In this document: positions 1-9,352 of the stretch, in pieces | Position numbering within the stretch: the first letter of the stretch is position 1 | Layout: each line of letters begins with the position of its first letter | Assembly: GCF_000426465.1 (NCBI RefSeq) | Contig: NZ_AUFK01000009.1 | Location: 865,237 to 929,236, forward strand | Reading direction: 5' to 3' | Length of the DNA stretch: 64,000 nt | Source: Epilithonimonas caeni DSM 17710 | Lineage (GTDB): Bacteria > Bacteroidota > Bacteroidia > Flavobacteriales > Weeksellaceae | Notes under the pieces: model-generated | The model's input: the letters and a program-made list of their open reading frames with translations, nothing else | Database searches by the model: none | What the model was told of the DNA's origin: nothing | Translations under genes and position numbers: made by a program

Positions 1-35
1 AAGACATTTTTTGTTATAATATTTTAATAAAATTC

Positions 36-293
36 TTAATGATGAACAGTTTCAGCTTCTTCAGAAACCGCAGGTTTAGCTTCAGGCTTCACAACTTTTG
101 CAGAATCTGTTACAACGTGAGAAACGACCTTTGAAGAATCCGCAACTGGCTTATAAGTTCCGTGAGGTGCATTGGGGTCATCGTATCTTACTACTTCATC
201 CGTTTTTTTCAAACGACCTTTGTTCCCTCCAGCAGGAAGATCACAAGACACAACTAAAATAGCAGAAGCCAACAATATCACTGATTTTTTCAT
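36..293 (-). CDS. Small lipoprotein, function unknown
   Basis: An 85-residue protein with a lipoprotein signal peptide: basic start MKKS, a hydrophobic stretch, and the lipobox VVSC with the acylated Cys near residue 17. The mature part is short, hydrophilic and low in complexity, rich in Val, Lys, Ser and Pro (repeated SKVV / AKVV / AKP), and probably unfolded or an envelope linker. No known domain is recognised. It is the last leftward gene before the window edge and is separated from clpP by about 310 bp, so it is likely transcribed on its own. The coding call rests on the signal peptide; the function is unknown. Confidence 0.75.
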   Translation of the reverse strand: MKKSVILLASAILVVSCDLPAGGNKGRLKKTDEVVRYDDPNAPHGTYKPVADSSKVVSHVVTDSAKVVKPEAKPAVSEEAETVHH

Positions 294-604
294 TTCTATA
301 AATTTGATGGGTCAAAAGTAGTGAAAAAGGAATTTTTGGCAAAATAAAATTTAAATTTTAGAGAGTTTATAAATTATTCATAGAATTGATTCAATATTGA
401 AGTTTTAAATGGACGACAAATCCTCCTTTCTATGACAGATTCTCTTGTGTGCGAAGCGCAATCCAGCCTGAGTGGACTCTTCGAGAGCCTCAGAGTGACA
501 AAGCGGAACGGAGGGCGGATAAAAGAGGCCAAACCTGACGAATTGGTTCCACGAAGTCAATTATTATAAAAAAAACCTGACTCAGTTGAATCAGGTTTGT
601 TACT
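294..604. other. Intergenic stretch with repeat debris
   Basis: No gene is seen. At 477-500 there is a copy of the CTTCGAGAGCCTCAG repeat that recurs at 21949-22005, 43584-43600 and 60534-60549. At 530-561, read on the minus strand, there is a sequence close to 11049-11080 (TTGACTTCGT.GAACCA.TTCGT.AGGTTTGG). The block 405-530 may be a decayed member of the GCCC...GCGG repeat family described at 10993-11102. The clpP terminator lies at the right end. Confidence 0.6.
571..599 (-). terminator. Rho-independent terminator of clpP
   Basis: The arms AAACCTGA (573-580) and TCAGGTTT (591-598) pair. On the minus strand the hairpin is followed by a run of T. It begins 6 nt after the clpP stop codon. 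Confidence 0.85.
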
Positions 605-1282
605 TTATTTTTTTCTTTCGAGAACTTCGTCCACCATTCCGAATTCCTTAGCTTCGGTAGATGTCATCCAGTAATCTCTGTCTGAGGCTTTCTCGACCCA
701 TTCGTAAGTTTGTCCGGAGTGGTTTGAAATGATGTCATAAAGTTCTTTTTTCAGCTTCAACATCTCTCTCAAATTGATCTCCATATCAGAAGCCACACCT
801 TGTGCCCCACCAGAAGGCTGGTGGATCATCACTCGAGAGTGCTTCAAAGCAGAACGTTTACCTTTCTCTCCTGCTACCAAAAGTACGGCTCCCATAGAAG
901 CGGCAATTCCGGTACAGATCGTTGCAACATCCGGCTTGATGATCTGCATCGTGTCATAGATCCCCAATCCTGCATAAACACTTCCGCCAGGAGAGTTGAT
1001 GTAGATCTGGATATCTTTTGCAGAGTCTGAACTTTCCAAGAAAAGTAACTGTGCCGTAATGATATTTGCTACCTGATCGTCTATTCCTGTTCCCAGAAAA
1101 ATGATCCTGTCCATCATCAATCTTGAAAAAACGTCCATCTGTGCAACGTTCATCCTTCTCTCCTCCATGATATAAGGTGTAAGATTGGTCGGGTTGAACA
1201 TTCCCATATATTGGTCTGTAACAAGACCGTTATTCCCCATATGTTTTACTGAGAAATCTCTGAATTCTTTTTTAATGTCCAT
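605..1282 (-). CDS. clpP: ATP-dependent Clp protease proteolytic subunit ClpP
   Basis: The 225-residue serine peptidase of the Clp system, which forms the double-heptamer chamber that degrades proteins fed by ClpX or ClpA/C in the cytoplasm. The catalytic triad is visible: Ser129 in GIAASMGA, His154 in MIHQPSG and Asp203 in the SDRDYWM segment, the same spacing as E. coli Ser97/His122/Asp171 with an offset of 32. The N-terminus is about 30 residues longer than in E. coli; part may be a cleaved propeptide. The NSPGGSVYAG substrate-binding loop is intact. It lies downstream of dnaG on the same strand (72 bp gap) and is followed by its own terminator. ClpX is not next to it. Confidence 0.97.
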   Translation of the reverse strand: MDIKKEFRDFSVKHMGNNGLVTDQYMGMFNPTNLTPYIMEERRMNVAQMDVFSRLMMDRIIFLGTGIDDQVANIITAQLLFLESSDSAKDIQIYINSPGGSVYAGLGIYDTMQIIKPDVATICTGIAASMGAVLLVAGEKGKRSALKHSRVMIHQPSGGAQGVASDMEINLREMLKLKKELYDIISNHSGQTYEWVEKASDRDYWMTSTEAKEFGMVDEVLERKK

Positions 1283-1354
1283 ATTAAATGTGGTTATTTT
1301 TAAATCTGTATTGAGTTTGCAATTTCTATTCCTTTGCTAAAGTAGGACTTTCTG

Positions 1355-3280
1355 TCACAAAATGCGAAATAATTCGCTGTCCAATTTATTTTTTAGTTGA
1401 GTCAGAAGGATTATTTGTTGATAAATTTGAGTATTATCATTCTCGTCACTGAGAGAATTTTTAAGGTCATTGATCAATTTTACAATATACTCTCTTTTGT
1501 GTCTCAGAACAATATCCGCAACCATCTTTGGGAGTACCTCTTCCTCTGAACTGAAATAGATATTGAACTTGTTCCAATTGCTGGTCTGATAATTTTCGAT
1601 CAATGCATTGGCCAGTTTTCCAGAAACTTCTTCATCCATAAAATTGAAGAAAAAGCCACCCGACCTTATCTCATTTTGAAGAATACCTTCTTTGATCTCG
1701 GAAACGATCTTTTTATGAATATCCAATTGTATCTCACATTCATCTTCCTCCAAATGGCCAAGAACCTCTTCTATCACAGTGATCTTATAATCATTCCCGT
1801 CAGGATCTTTTCTTTCTAAAACGACATCACCATATTTCAACATCAGATCTACCAATTTCTCTTCCAGTACCAAAAGTGGGTTTATTGATGTGAAAGCTTC
1901 CTGGACAATCTCTAATTTCTGTGGCGCTTTTCTCTCGGCAACTGCAGGTTTTGATTCCTGCTGATGTGTAACATTGGTCTGAATCTGAAGCTCATTGAAC
2001 AAGCTTTGCTCGCTGAGTCCAAACTTATTCGAAACTTCTTTCAGATAGACCTCACGCTTCAACGCATTCTGGACAAATGCAACAGACTTCACAATATCCC
2101 GGATAGATTCTGCTTTTCTGATCGGATCATTCCCAGCGTCCTTAAGAAGGATCTCCGCTTTGAAATCGATAAAGTCCTTCGCTTCTTTATCAATGAAATT
2201 TTCAACAAACTCCTGCGGATGTTTTCTCGCAAAAGAATCCGGATCATCGCCGTCCGGAAAAAGAAGGACCCGAATGTTCATCCCTTCGGACAACAGCATA
2301 TCAATGCTTCGGAAACTCGCCTTGATGCCTGCATTATCACCATCAAAAAGAATTGTTACGTTTTCCGTTAATCTCTTTATCAGTTTAATTTGTTCCGTCG
2401 TCAGAGATGTTCCTGAACTAGCCACGACATTTTCGATTCCCGACTGATGAAGTGAGACCACATCCATATAGCCTTCTACCAAAAGGCAGAGATTCTTTCT
2501 GGAAATGGATTGTTTGCTCTGATTCAGACCATAAAGGACATTAGACTTGTGATAGATCTCGGTTTCCGGAGAATTGAGATATTTTGCCGTTTTGACATTA
2601 TTCTTGAGAATCCTTGCGCCAAAACCAAGAACACGGCCCGAAAAACTGTGAATCGGGAAAACAACCCTGTCACGGAATCGGTCAATTCCTGAAGGTGTAT
2701 TTTCCGGAAAAATAGAAAGTCCGGATTTTTCCAGGATCTCTTTGGAGTAAGCTTTTTCCAAAGCAAATTCTGTAAAGGCGTTTTTCTTTTCGGGAGAATA
2801 TCCCAATTGGAATTTCTTGATAATATCGTCCCGCAGCTCTCTTTCTTTGAAATAGGAAAAACCGATCATTTTCCCCTCTTCCGAGTTCCAGAGCTGATCT
2901 TGAAAAAAATCGTTAGCAACTTCGTGGATCTTGTAAAGAACATCACGTTCTGTCTGCGCTTGTTTTTGTTCTTCAGAGTATTCTTTTACATCTTCCTTAA
3001 TTTCAATTCCATACTTTTTTGCTGCATGGCGAAGAGCTTCCGGATAGGTGAAATTCTCGATTTCCATCAGGAAGGAAATAGCAGTTCCTCCTTTCCCAGT
3101 AGAGAAATCCTTCCAGATCTGTTTACTGGGAGAAACGACAAAACTTGGCGATTTTTCCTCATGAAAAGGACTCAAGCCTTTGAAGTTGGAGCCTGCTCTT
3201 TTCAGCTGGACATATTCGCCAATGATCTCTTCTACACGGATGGTAGAAAATATTTTGTCTATGGTTTCTTTAGTGATCAA
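1355..3280 (-). CDS. dnaG: DNA primase DnaG with a zinc-less N-terminal domain
   Basis: Primase that makes RNA primers at the replication fork. The order is a CHC2-type N-terminal domain (about 1-100), a catalytic core with a TOPRIM fold (LVEGYMDV, DGDNAG, DGDDPDSF) in the middle, and a C-terminal helicase-interaction domain. The 641-residue length is normal. The start is a TTG codon (3278-3280), since an in-frame stop lies two codons upstream and the conserved N-terminus begins right there. Odd point: of the four zinc ligands of the family only His40 remains; the three Cys positions are Ser37, Asp58 and Thr61. I recall the same in other flavobacterial primases, so this is probably a lineage trait and not damage. 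Confidence 0.96.
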   Translation of the reverse strand: MITKETIDKIFSTIRVEEIIGEYVQLKRAGSNFKGLSPFHEEKSPSFVVSPSKQIWKDFSTGKGGTAISFLMEIENFTYPEALRHAAKKYGIEIKEDVKEYSEEQKQAQTERDVLYKIHEVANDFFQDQLWNSEEGKMIGFSYFKERELRDDIIKKFQLGYSPEKKNAFTEFALEKAYSKEILEKSGLSIFPENTPSGIDRFRDRVVFPIHSFSGRVLGFGARILKNNVKTAKYLNSPETEIYHKSNVLYGLNQSKQSISRKNLCLLVEGYMDVVSLHQSGIENVVASSGTSLTTEQIKLIKRLTENVTILFDGDNAGIKASFRSIDMLLSEGMNIRVLLFPDGDDPDSFARKHPQEFVENFIDKEAKDFIDFKAEILLKDAGNDPIRKAESIRDIVKSVAFVQNALKREVYLKEVSNKFGLSEQSLFNELQIQTNVTHQQESKPAVAERKAPQKLEIVQEAFTSINPLLVLEEKLVDLMLKYGDVVLERKDPDGNDYKITVIEEVLGHLEEDECEIQLDIHKKIVSEIKEGILQNEIRSGGFFFNFMDEEVSGKLANALIENYQTSNWNKFNIYFSSEEEVLPKMVADIVLRHKREYIVKLINDLKNSLSDENDNTQIYQQIILLTQLKNKLDSELFRIL

Positions 3281-3447
3281 TCTTTAATATAGATTTTAGA
3301 AGCTAGATATTAGACTTTCGAAACTAATTCTAAATTAAGTTCAATAAAATTTTCAATGGGTAAAGGTAATAATATGTTCAATAATTCTGCGATAAAACAT
3401 TCATCAATTAATATCGCAAAAGCTTATTTTTGTAAAAAAAATTACAG

Positions 3448-3855
3448 ATGCAATTTACGATTCATCAGCTTGAAGAATGGAAAGATATTGTCAATCAGAT
3501 CATTCCTGACCTTCAGCACAATATCCTACTTCTAAAAGGAAATCTCGGCGCCGGAAAGACAACCTTCACACAATATCTGCTTAAAGAACTAGGAAGTCCT
3601 GACGAAATATCTTCCCCAACATATTCTATTGTAAATGAATATGATACACCAAAAGGAAAAGTGTATCACTTCGATTTATATAGATTAAAATCTGTGGAAG
3701 AAGCTTACGATTTCGGGATTGAAGAATATCTGGACAATGCTTTTCTATCGATTATCGAATGGCCGGAAATCTATATGGATGAACTGGAAGCTTATGATTT
3801 CCACGAGATGACCATCACCAATACAGAATCAGGAAGAGTGATCGAGTTTAATTAA
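3448..3855 (+). CDS. tsaE: tRNA threonylcarbamoyladenosine biosynthesis ATPase TsaE
   Basis: A 135-residue P-loop ATPase that, with TsaB and TsaD, transfers the threonylcarbamoyl group to A37 of tRNAs reading ANN codons. The Walker A loop GNLGAGKTT is at residues 31-39 with Lys37, followed by the family pattern SPTYSIVNEY and YHFDLYRL and a Walker-B-like IIEWPE. It is divergent from dnaG and heads a rightward group with ald. A second enzyme of the same pathway (TsaC type) is encoded at 41119-41673, not in an operon with it. A TATTTTTG element at 3425-3432 is a plausible -7 box. Confidence 0.95.
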   Translation: MQFTIHQLEEWKDIVNQIIPDLQHNILLLKGNLGAGKTTFTQYLLKELGSPDEISSPTYSIVNEYDTPKGKVYHFDLYRLKSVEEAYDFGIEEYLDNAFLSIIEWPEIYMDELEAYDFHEMTITNTESGRVIEFN

Positions 3856-3874
3856 TAATAATAGTAAATTGTTT

Positions 3875-3882
3875 TATCTTTG
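3875..3882 (+). promoter_or_regulatory. -7 box candidate for ald
   Basis: TATCTTTG matches the Bacteroidota -7 consensus TAnnTTTG. No clear TTG lies at -33. It sits just after the tsaE stop. Transcription from here would begin near 3886-3890 and supports the ATG at 3913 as the ald start over the TTG at 3892. Confidence 0.45.
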
Positions 3883-3912
3883 TTTTAGATTTTGAACAAT
3901 GATTCATTTTTT

Positions 3913-5112
3913 ATGAGCAGTACATCTACCATATTTACACCTTTTTCTGAAGAAGAATTGATTCCGAAAGAAGAGAAACTAGAAGTTGTAAAAAAACCTG
4001 GAAAGACCTTTAGTATAGGTGTTCCTAAAGAGACTTGTCTTAATGAGAAAAGAACCTGTCTTATTCCTGATGCCGTTCAGATACTTGTAAACAACGGCCA
4101 CAAAGTCATTATAGAAAGCGGTGCGGGAGAAGGTTCTCACTTCACTGATATCTTATATTCTGAAGCTGGTGCAGAGATCACGAACGACCCGAAAGTGGCT
4201 TTTTCTCAGGATCTGGTCCTGAAAATCAATCCGCCAACAGAAGAGGAAATCGATTATCTAAGACCGATGACCTATCTGATTTCAGCTTTGCAGATCAACC
4301 TTCGAGATAAAGAATATTTCCTGAAATTGGCCGGCAAAAAAGTCAATGCGATCGCCTTTGAGTTCATAATGGACGAGTACAAACAATTGTCATTGGTAAG
4401 ATTGATCGGCGAGATCGCAGGAAGCGTTTCAATCCTATACGCATCAGAATTACTGGCAATGTCCAATGGCTTGATGCTTGGCGGGATAACCGGCGTTCGT
4501 CCAACGGAAGTTGTGATTATAGGAGCTGGGATCGTGGGTGAATTTGCGACAAAAGCGGCAATTGGATTGGGAGCAAGTGTTAAGGTCTTTGATAATTCGC
4601 TTTCAAAACTTAGGAGACTTCATACTTTGGTAGATAGCCGCGTTCCGACATCTGTCATCGACCCGAAAGAATTGACGAAATCTCTCAGAAGGGCCGACGT
4701 TGTGATCGGAGCTTTGCCAAGACTTAACCTATCTCCAATTGTTACAGAAGATATGGTAATGAAAATGAAAAAAGGTAGTGTCATTATCGACATCACGATT
4801 GATAATGGGAAAGTTATCGAAACCTCAGAGCTTACTACGACAGAAAAACCATTCATTGTAAAACACGACGTTATCCATTGTGGGTTACCGAACCTGACTT
4901 CCAGAATGCCAAGAACGACGACGAAAGCCGTTAGCAACTTCTTCTTAAGTTATCTTCTGGGTTACGATGAAGAAGGCGGTTTCGAAAATATGCTGATCCA
5001 TAAAAACGAGATCAAGCAATCGCTTTACATGTACAAAGGGAGACATACGAAACAGCTGATCTGTAACAGGTTCGACCTTCCTTATCACGATATCAATCTT
5101 TTGATTTTCTAA
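3913..5112 (+). CDS. ald: Alanine dehydrogenase
   Basis: NAD-dependent enzyme of the AlaDH/PNT family that interconverts alanine and pyruvate plus ammonia. The N-terminal domain carries IGVPKETCLNEKR and the conserved GAGEGSHFTD. The Rossmann domain has VIIGAGIVGEFATKAAIGLGA followed by VFDNSLSKLRRL, and HCGLPNLTSRMPRT closes the active site. The ATG at 3913 gives 399 residues, near the usual length; a TTG at 3892 in the same frame would add seven residues but overlaps the promoter region. A small membrane protein gene follows after 9 bp. Confidence 0.93.
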   Translation: MSSTSTIFTPFSEEELIPKEEKLEVVKKPGKTFSIGVPKETCLNEKRTCLIPDAVQILVNNGHKVIIESGAGEGSHFTDILYSEAGAEITNDPKVAFSQDLVLKINPPTEEEIDYLRPMTYLISALQINLRDKEYFLKLAGKKVNAIAFEFIMDEYKQLSLVRLIGEIAGSVSILYASELLAMSNGLMLGGITGVRPTEVVIIGAGIVGEFATKAAIGLGASVKVFDNSLSKLRRLHTLVDSRVPTSVIDPKELTKSLRRADVVIGALPRLNLSPIVTEDMVMKMKKGSVIIDITIDNGKVIETSELTTTEKPFIVKHDVIHCGLPNLTSRMPRTTTKAVSNFFLSYLLGYDEEGGFENMLIHKNEIKQSLYMYKGRHTKQLICNRFDLPYHDINLLIF

Positions 5113-5121
5113 AACTCATTA

Positions 5122-5493
5122 ATGCTTAAAAAATTAAAATTCTACGCTATCGGTCTGATTCCGGGTTTGCTGATCGTATTTTTCATACTTAATCAAAAAG
5201 GTACAAGCTGTTCCTATTTCCCGAATGACAGAGTGATCGCAGAGACTTTGACCAAAGATTTTTTTTATTCCGAAAACTTCAAAAAGGAAATGGAATCGAA
5301 TAAAATCACTGAGAAACAATTGAAAGACGAAATAATTACCAACGGAACAATTGATTTTGACAGAAGCCAAGCTCAAAAACAGCCTTGTCCGGATTATCTT
5401 CTCGTTTATCCAAAAAACAATCCCCAATACGAAATATATTATTCTAAATGTAAGGAAAAAGCAGAGTTTACAAGCTTCAAAAAATTAAAATAA
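5122..5493 (+). CDS. Small membrane-anchored protein, possibly DUF4258
   Basis: A 123-residue protein with one N-terminal transmembrane segment (about 8-23) followed by a soluble domain with Cys pairs (TSCSYF, QPCPDY, SKCKEK) that could form disulfides outside the membrane. The pattern of charged helix, KDEIITNGTIDF and a later LLVYPK strand resembles the DUF4258 fold as I remember it; this is a weak assignment. It starts 9 bp after ald and ends 1 bp before the sensor kinase, so it is co-transcribed and may work with that pair. Confidence 0.8.
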   Translation: MLKKLKFYAIGLIPGLLIVFFILNQKGTSCSYFPNDRVIAETLTKDFFYSENFKKEMESNKITEKQLKDEIITNGTIDFDRSQAQKQPCPDYLLVYPKNNPQYEIYYSKCKEKAEFTSFKKLK

Positions 5494-5494
5494 A

Positions 5495-6271
5495 ATGAAC
5501 GGCAAAAATCTTCTTCTACCCGATTATCTCTTATTTGGTGGGATTTTTGTCATATTTTTCCTGTTGGTTTTAAGTTTTTTTCTTTTCGGAAAATATAAAT
5601 CTGTTAAGACGAAAAATAAATTGCTCGAAGACAACTACAAAGCAATTGAAACCAAACTGGACAATGTTCGACTGGAACATATCGAAACCAAACTCAATCC
5701 GCATCTTTTCAAGAACATTCTGAATTCGGTTCAGTCGCACGCTTATCAGACTTACATTTCGCTGGACAAATTAGCGAGCATTCTGGATTATATTCTTTAC
5801 GAAAGCGGCAATAAATTTGTCAGTCCAAAAGAGGAGCTGGATTTTGCAATGAACCTTATAGAAATCAATAAAATTAAGGTCAATCCTTTATTCGATTTTA
5901 GAATTAAGACGAAAATCAATAAAGAAGATTCGATTTATCTGGAAAAAATTTTTGCGCCGTTGATTTCTGTCGATTTGATTGAGAATGCCTTTAAACACAC
6001 TGATTTTTTAGTGCAGGATTCATTTATTTCAATTAATTTGATTCTCGAAGATGGAAAATTTGAAATAAAAGTTTCCAACAAAATTTCGGACAAACAACCT
6101 CTCGAAAAAGAAAACAGCGGATTCGGAAGCAAATCTTTTGACCAGAGACTGAAATTGATTTACAAAAATCATTACAAACTCAGCAAGAATATCAGCAATG
6201 ACGTTTTTACAGCACAATTAACCATTAATCTTTCAGAATTTTATGATAAAATGCGTTATTCTGGACGATGA
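5495..6271 (+). CDS. LytS-type sensor histidine kinase
   Basis: A 258-residue membrane kinase: one transmembrane helix (about 10-33), a coiled linker, then a His_kinase domain with the phospho-acceptor motif KLNPHLFKNILNS (His70) and an N-box LIENAFKH. The glycine-rich G-box is short (GFGSKSFDQRLKLIY). There is no separate sensory domain, so the signal must come through the helix or a partner, perhaps the preceding small membrane protein. The end overlaps the response regulator start by 29 bp, showing translational coupling. Confidence 0.92.
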   Translation: MNGKNLLLPDYLLFGGIFVIFFLLVLSFFLFGKYKSVKTKNKLLEDNYKAIETKLDNVRLEHIETKLNPHLFKNILNSVQSHAYQTYISLDKLASILDYILYESGNKFVSPKEELDFAMNLIEINKIKVNPLFDFRIKTKINKEDSIYLEKIFAPLISVDLIENAFKHTDFLVQDSFISINLILEDGKFEIKVSNKISDKQPLEKENSGFGSKSFDQRLKLIYKNHYKLSKNISNDVFTAQLTINLSEFYDKMRYSGR

Positions 6272-6950
6272 ATTATTGGCAATCAGTTACTTGAAACTCC
6301 TTTGCGACCAGATTGAAGGAGTCGAAGTTGTGAAAGCATTTAATAATCCTAAAGTTTTTCTACAAGAAATCAACGATTGCGATTGCGACGTTTGCATTCT
6401 TGATATCGAAATGCCCGGAATGAACGGGCTTCAAGTGGCCGAATTGATCAAGGACAAAAAAATAATTTTCACAACCGCTTACAAGGAATACGCGGCGGAA
6501 GCTTTTGACCTGGATGTGGTTGATTACGTCAGAAAACCAATAAAAAAAGAACGACTGCAACAAGCTTTTGAAAAGACAGAAAAATTGCTTAACGAAGGTC
6601 AGAAAAATCAGTTTTTTGAATGGAATACCAATCTTGGAAAAACCCGAATTTTCGTCAACGACATTATCTATATCAAAACATCTGAAATCGATAGCCGAGA
6701 CAAAGATTTGAGACTGAAAAACAATTCAGAAATTATTCTTAAAAACTTAAGTTTCAAAAATTTATCCGAATTATTAATACAAAAAAACTTTGTTCAGATC
6801 AATAAAAAAGAGATGGTCAATATTCAGCACATTCAGGTTTTTTCTTCATCGGAAATCATTTTGGACATCAATTCCTCTGAAGGAAATCCATTGAAACTTA
6901 ATATCAGTGATGTTTTTAAGAATCAGCTTTCTGAGAAGCTTTCGAAATAA
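6243..6950 (+). CDS. LytTR-family response regulator
   Basis: A 235-residue regulator with a receiver domain (DDE at 8-10, phospho-acceptor Asp54 in ILDIEMPG, switch Thr77 region FTTAYKEY, Lys98 in RKPI) and a C-terminal LytTR DNA-binding domain (from about 125, FVNDIIYIKTSEIDSRDKDL ... FVQINKKEMVNIQHI). It is paired with the kinase whose 3' end it overlaps. Targets are not evident; the antiporter gene 100 bp downstream is a candidate by position. Confidence 0.93.
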   Translation: MIKCVILDDELLAISYLKLLCDQIEGVEVVKAFNNPKVFLQEINDCDCDVCILDIEMPGMNGLQVAELIKDKKIIFTTAYKEYAAEAFDLDVVDYVRKPIKKERLQQAFEKTEKLLNEGQKNQFFEWNTNLGKTRIFVNDIIYIKTSEIDSRDKDLRLKNNSEIILKNLSFKNLSELLIQKNFVQINKKEMVNIQHIQVFSSSEIILDINSSEGNPLKLNISDVFKNQLSEKLSK

Positions 6951-7053
6951 TTTCAACACATAATTCAGCCGTTTCATTACATTTTTCAATTGAAGATGAA
7001 TTTCGTATTCAAAAACTTCTCAATTTTACATCTTGAAAACACGTAAGATCTAA

Positions 7054-9342
7054 ATGGAATTGAATATGAAAAAGTACAGGAATATTATATTTTACACGGT
7101 TACAATTGCGTTTTTCTCCTGTCTGGTATATTGGTTTCTGATAGAAGGAAAAACGTTGGAAGCTGGCGAAAATATTGTCATCAAAGAATCAAAAGGAACG
7201 ATGTGGGAGAACTTCGTCGAATCCTTTTTGACCAATCTCCATCATCCGTTAGCTTTGCTTTTGGTTCAAATCGTAACAATTATTCTGGTGGCGAGGTTGT
7301 TTGGTTGGATCTGTATGAAACTGAAACAGCCTTCTGTAATCGGAGAAATGATTGCGGGCATTGTTCTCGGACCTTCACTTTTAGGATTGTATTTTCCGGA
7401 ATTTTCCGCTTTCCTTTTTCCAAAAGAATCGCTTCCTAACTTGCAGTTTTTGAGCCAAATCGGGTTGATTCTTTTCATGTATATCGTCGGGATGGAATTG
7501 GATTTGAGCGTTCTTAGAAAAAAAGCACACGACGCGGTTGTCATCAGTCACGCAAGTATCATTATTCCGTTTGCATTGGGAATTGGATTATCTTATTTCA
7601 TTTATAAAGAATTTGCGCCGGACGGAGTTCAGTTCAGTTCATTTGCGTTATTTATTGCGATTGCGATGAGTATTACGGCTTTTCCGGTTCTGGCAAGAAT
7701 CGTCCAGGAGCGTAATCTCCAAAAAACAAAACTAGGAACTATCGTTATCACTTGTGCAGCAGCCGATGACATCACAGCCTGGTGTATTTTGGCCGCTGTA
7801 ATTGCTATTGTAAAAGCTGGTTCTTTTGCCAGTTCAATCTACGTAATTCTGATGGCGATTGCTTACGTTTTCCTGATGATAAAGATCGTAAGACCTTTCC
7901 TGAAAAGAATCGGAGAATTACAGGCTGGAAAAGGAATTATCAATAAATCTATTGTGGCCATCTTCTTTCTGACATTGATCATCTCTTCTTATGCGACAGA
8001 GGTTATTGGGATTCACGCATTGTTCGGAGCTTTTATGGCAGGCGCAATTATGCCGGAAAATGTGAAATTCAGAAATCTTTTCATTGAGAAAGTTGAAGAT
8101 GTTGCATTGGTTTTGCTACTTCCATTATTCTTCGTATTTACAGGTTTGAGAACTCAAATCGGATTGTTAAATGACGGACATCTTTGGATGATTGCCGGAT
8201 TGATAATCGCAACCGCAGTTACCGGAAAATTCATTGGAAGTGCTTTAACTGCAAAGTTTCTAAGAATCAATTGGAAAGATAGCCTAACCATCGGAGCATT
8301 GATGAACACGAGAGGTCTGATGGAATTGATTGTCCTTAATATTGGTTATGACCTAGGCGTTTTGAGTCCTGAAATTTTCGCAATGATGGTGATAATGGCT
8401 TTGTTCACAACATTTATGACCGGACCTTCATTAGACTTAATCAATTTTTTGTTTAAAGGGAGAAAATCGATGATTGATGAAGAAGCTGACGAAAATACCG
8501 GAAAGTATAAGGTTCTTCTTTCATTTGATACCCCGGAATCCGGAAGTACATTATTGAAATTGGCAGATAATTTCACTCATAAAATGAATGGTAACAAAAG
8601 TGTGACCGCGATGAACATTGCATCCGTTGATGAGCTACACGCTTTTGATATCGAAGATCATGAAAAAGATTTATTCGAAAACATCATCGATACTTCCCAA
8701 GAACTGAAACTGGAAATCACAACACTTTTCAAAGCTTCAACAGACATCGAAAATGATTTGGTAAACATCACCAACAAAGGCAATTATGATCTGCTTTTGA
8801 TAATGTTGGGAAAATCGATTTATGAAGGAACGCTGCTTGGAAAATTGCTTGGTTTCACAACTAAAATCATCAATCCGGAAAAATTATTGAATACCGTAAA
8901 AGGAAGATCTTACATTTTCAACGCCTCACCTTTTGACGATTTTACCTTGAGCATTCTGGATAAAACCAATATTCCTGTTGGGATAATGGTAGATAAAAAC
9001 TTTGAAAGTGCAGATAAAATTTTTATTCCGATCTTTGATTTGAGCGATTTTTATCTGGTTGAATATGCCAAACGATTGATCAATAACAACGATTCTCAAG
9101 TTATCATTCTGGATGCAGCAGGACAAATCCGCAAGAACACGGAAATCCGTGAATTGATAAGAAACATCGAACATATCGCACCAAATCACATCACACTTTA
9201 CAACGCGAAAACTATTGAAAAAGATTTCTTAGAATCTCAGGATTTAATGTTGATTAGCAGTAAAAGCTGGAAAAGTCTGATTGACACGAAAAGTCTTTGG
9301 CTGTCTGATATTCCATCCACTTTAATTGTTTCAAATCCGTAA
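7054..9342 (+). CDS. Cation:proton antiporter (CPA2 family)
   Basis: A 762-residue integral membrane protein of the monovalent cation:proton antiporter-2 family. A first helix (about 8-25) precedes about twelve hydrophobic segments of the Na_H_Exchanger fold (to about residue 465), with signature stretches KQPSVIGEMIAGIVLGPSLLG and TCAAADDITAW, where the two Asp are the likely ion-binding residues, and NTRGLMELIVLNIG. The last 290 residues are cytoplasmic and look like two universal-stress-like domains. An in-frame ATG four codons on is an alternative start. The ion is probably Na+ or K+; this is inferred from the family. Confidence 0.93.
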   Translation: MELNMKKYRNIIFYTVTIAFFSCLVYWFLIEGKTLEAGENIVIKESKGTMWENFVESFLTNLHHPLALLLVQIVTIILVARLFGWICMKLKQPSVIGEMIAGIVLGPSLLGLYFPEFSAFLFPKESLPNLQFLSQIGLILFMYIVGMELDLSVLRKKAHDAVVISHASIIIPFALGIGLSYFIYKEFAPDGVQFSSFALFIAIAMSITAFPVLARIVQERNLQKTKLGTIVITCAAADDITAWCILAAVIAIVKAGSFASSIYVILMAIAYVFLMIKIVRPFLKRIGELQAGKGIINKSIVAIFFLTLIISSYATEVIGIHALFGAFMAGAIMPENVKFRNLFIEKVEDVALVLLLPLFFVFTGLRTQIGLLNDGHLWMIAGLIIATAVTGKFIGSALTAKFLRINWKDSLTIGALMNTRGLMELIVLNIGYDLGVLSPEIFAMMVIMALFTTFMTGPSLDLINFLFKGRKSMIDEEADENTGKYKVLLSFDTPESGSTLLKLADNFTHKMNGNKSVTAMNIASVDELHAFDIEDHEKDLFENIIDTSQELKLEITTLFKASTDIENDLVNITNKGNYDLLLIMLGKSIYEGTLLGKLLGFTTKIINPEKLLNTVKGRSYIFNASPFDDFTLSILDKTNIPVGIMVDKNFESADKIFIPIFDLSDFYLVEYAKRLINNNDSQVIILDAAGQIRKNTEIRELIRNIEHIAPNHITLYNAKTIEKDFLESQDLMLISSKSWKSLIDTKSLWLSDIPSTLIVSNP

Positions 9343-9352
9343 GTTAAAAACA

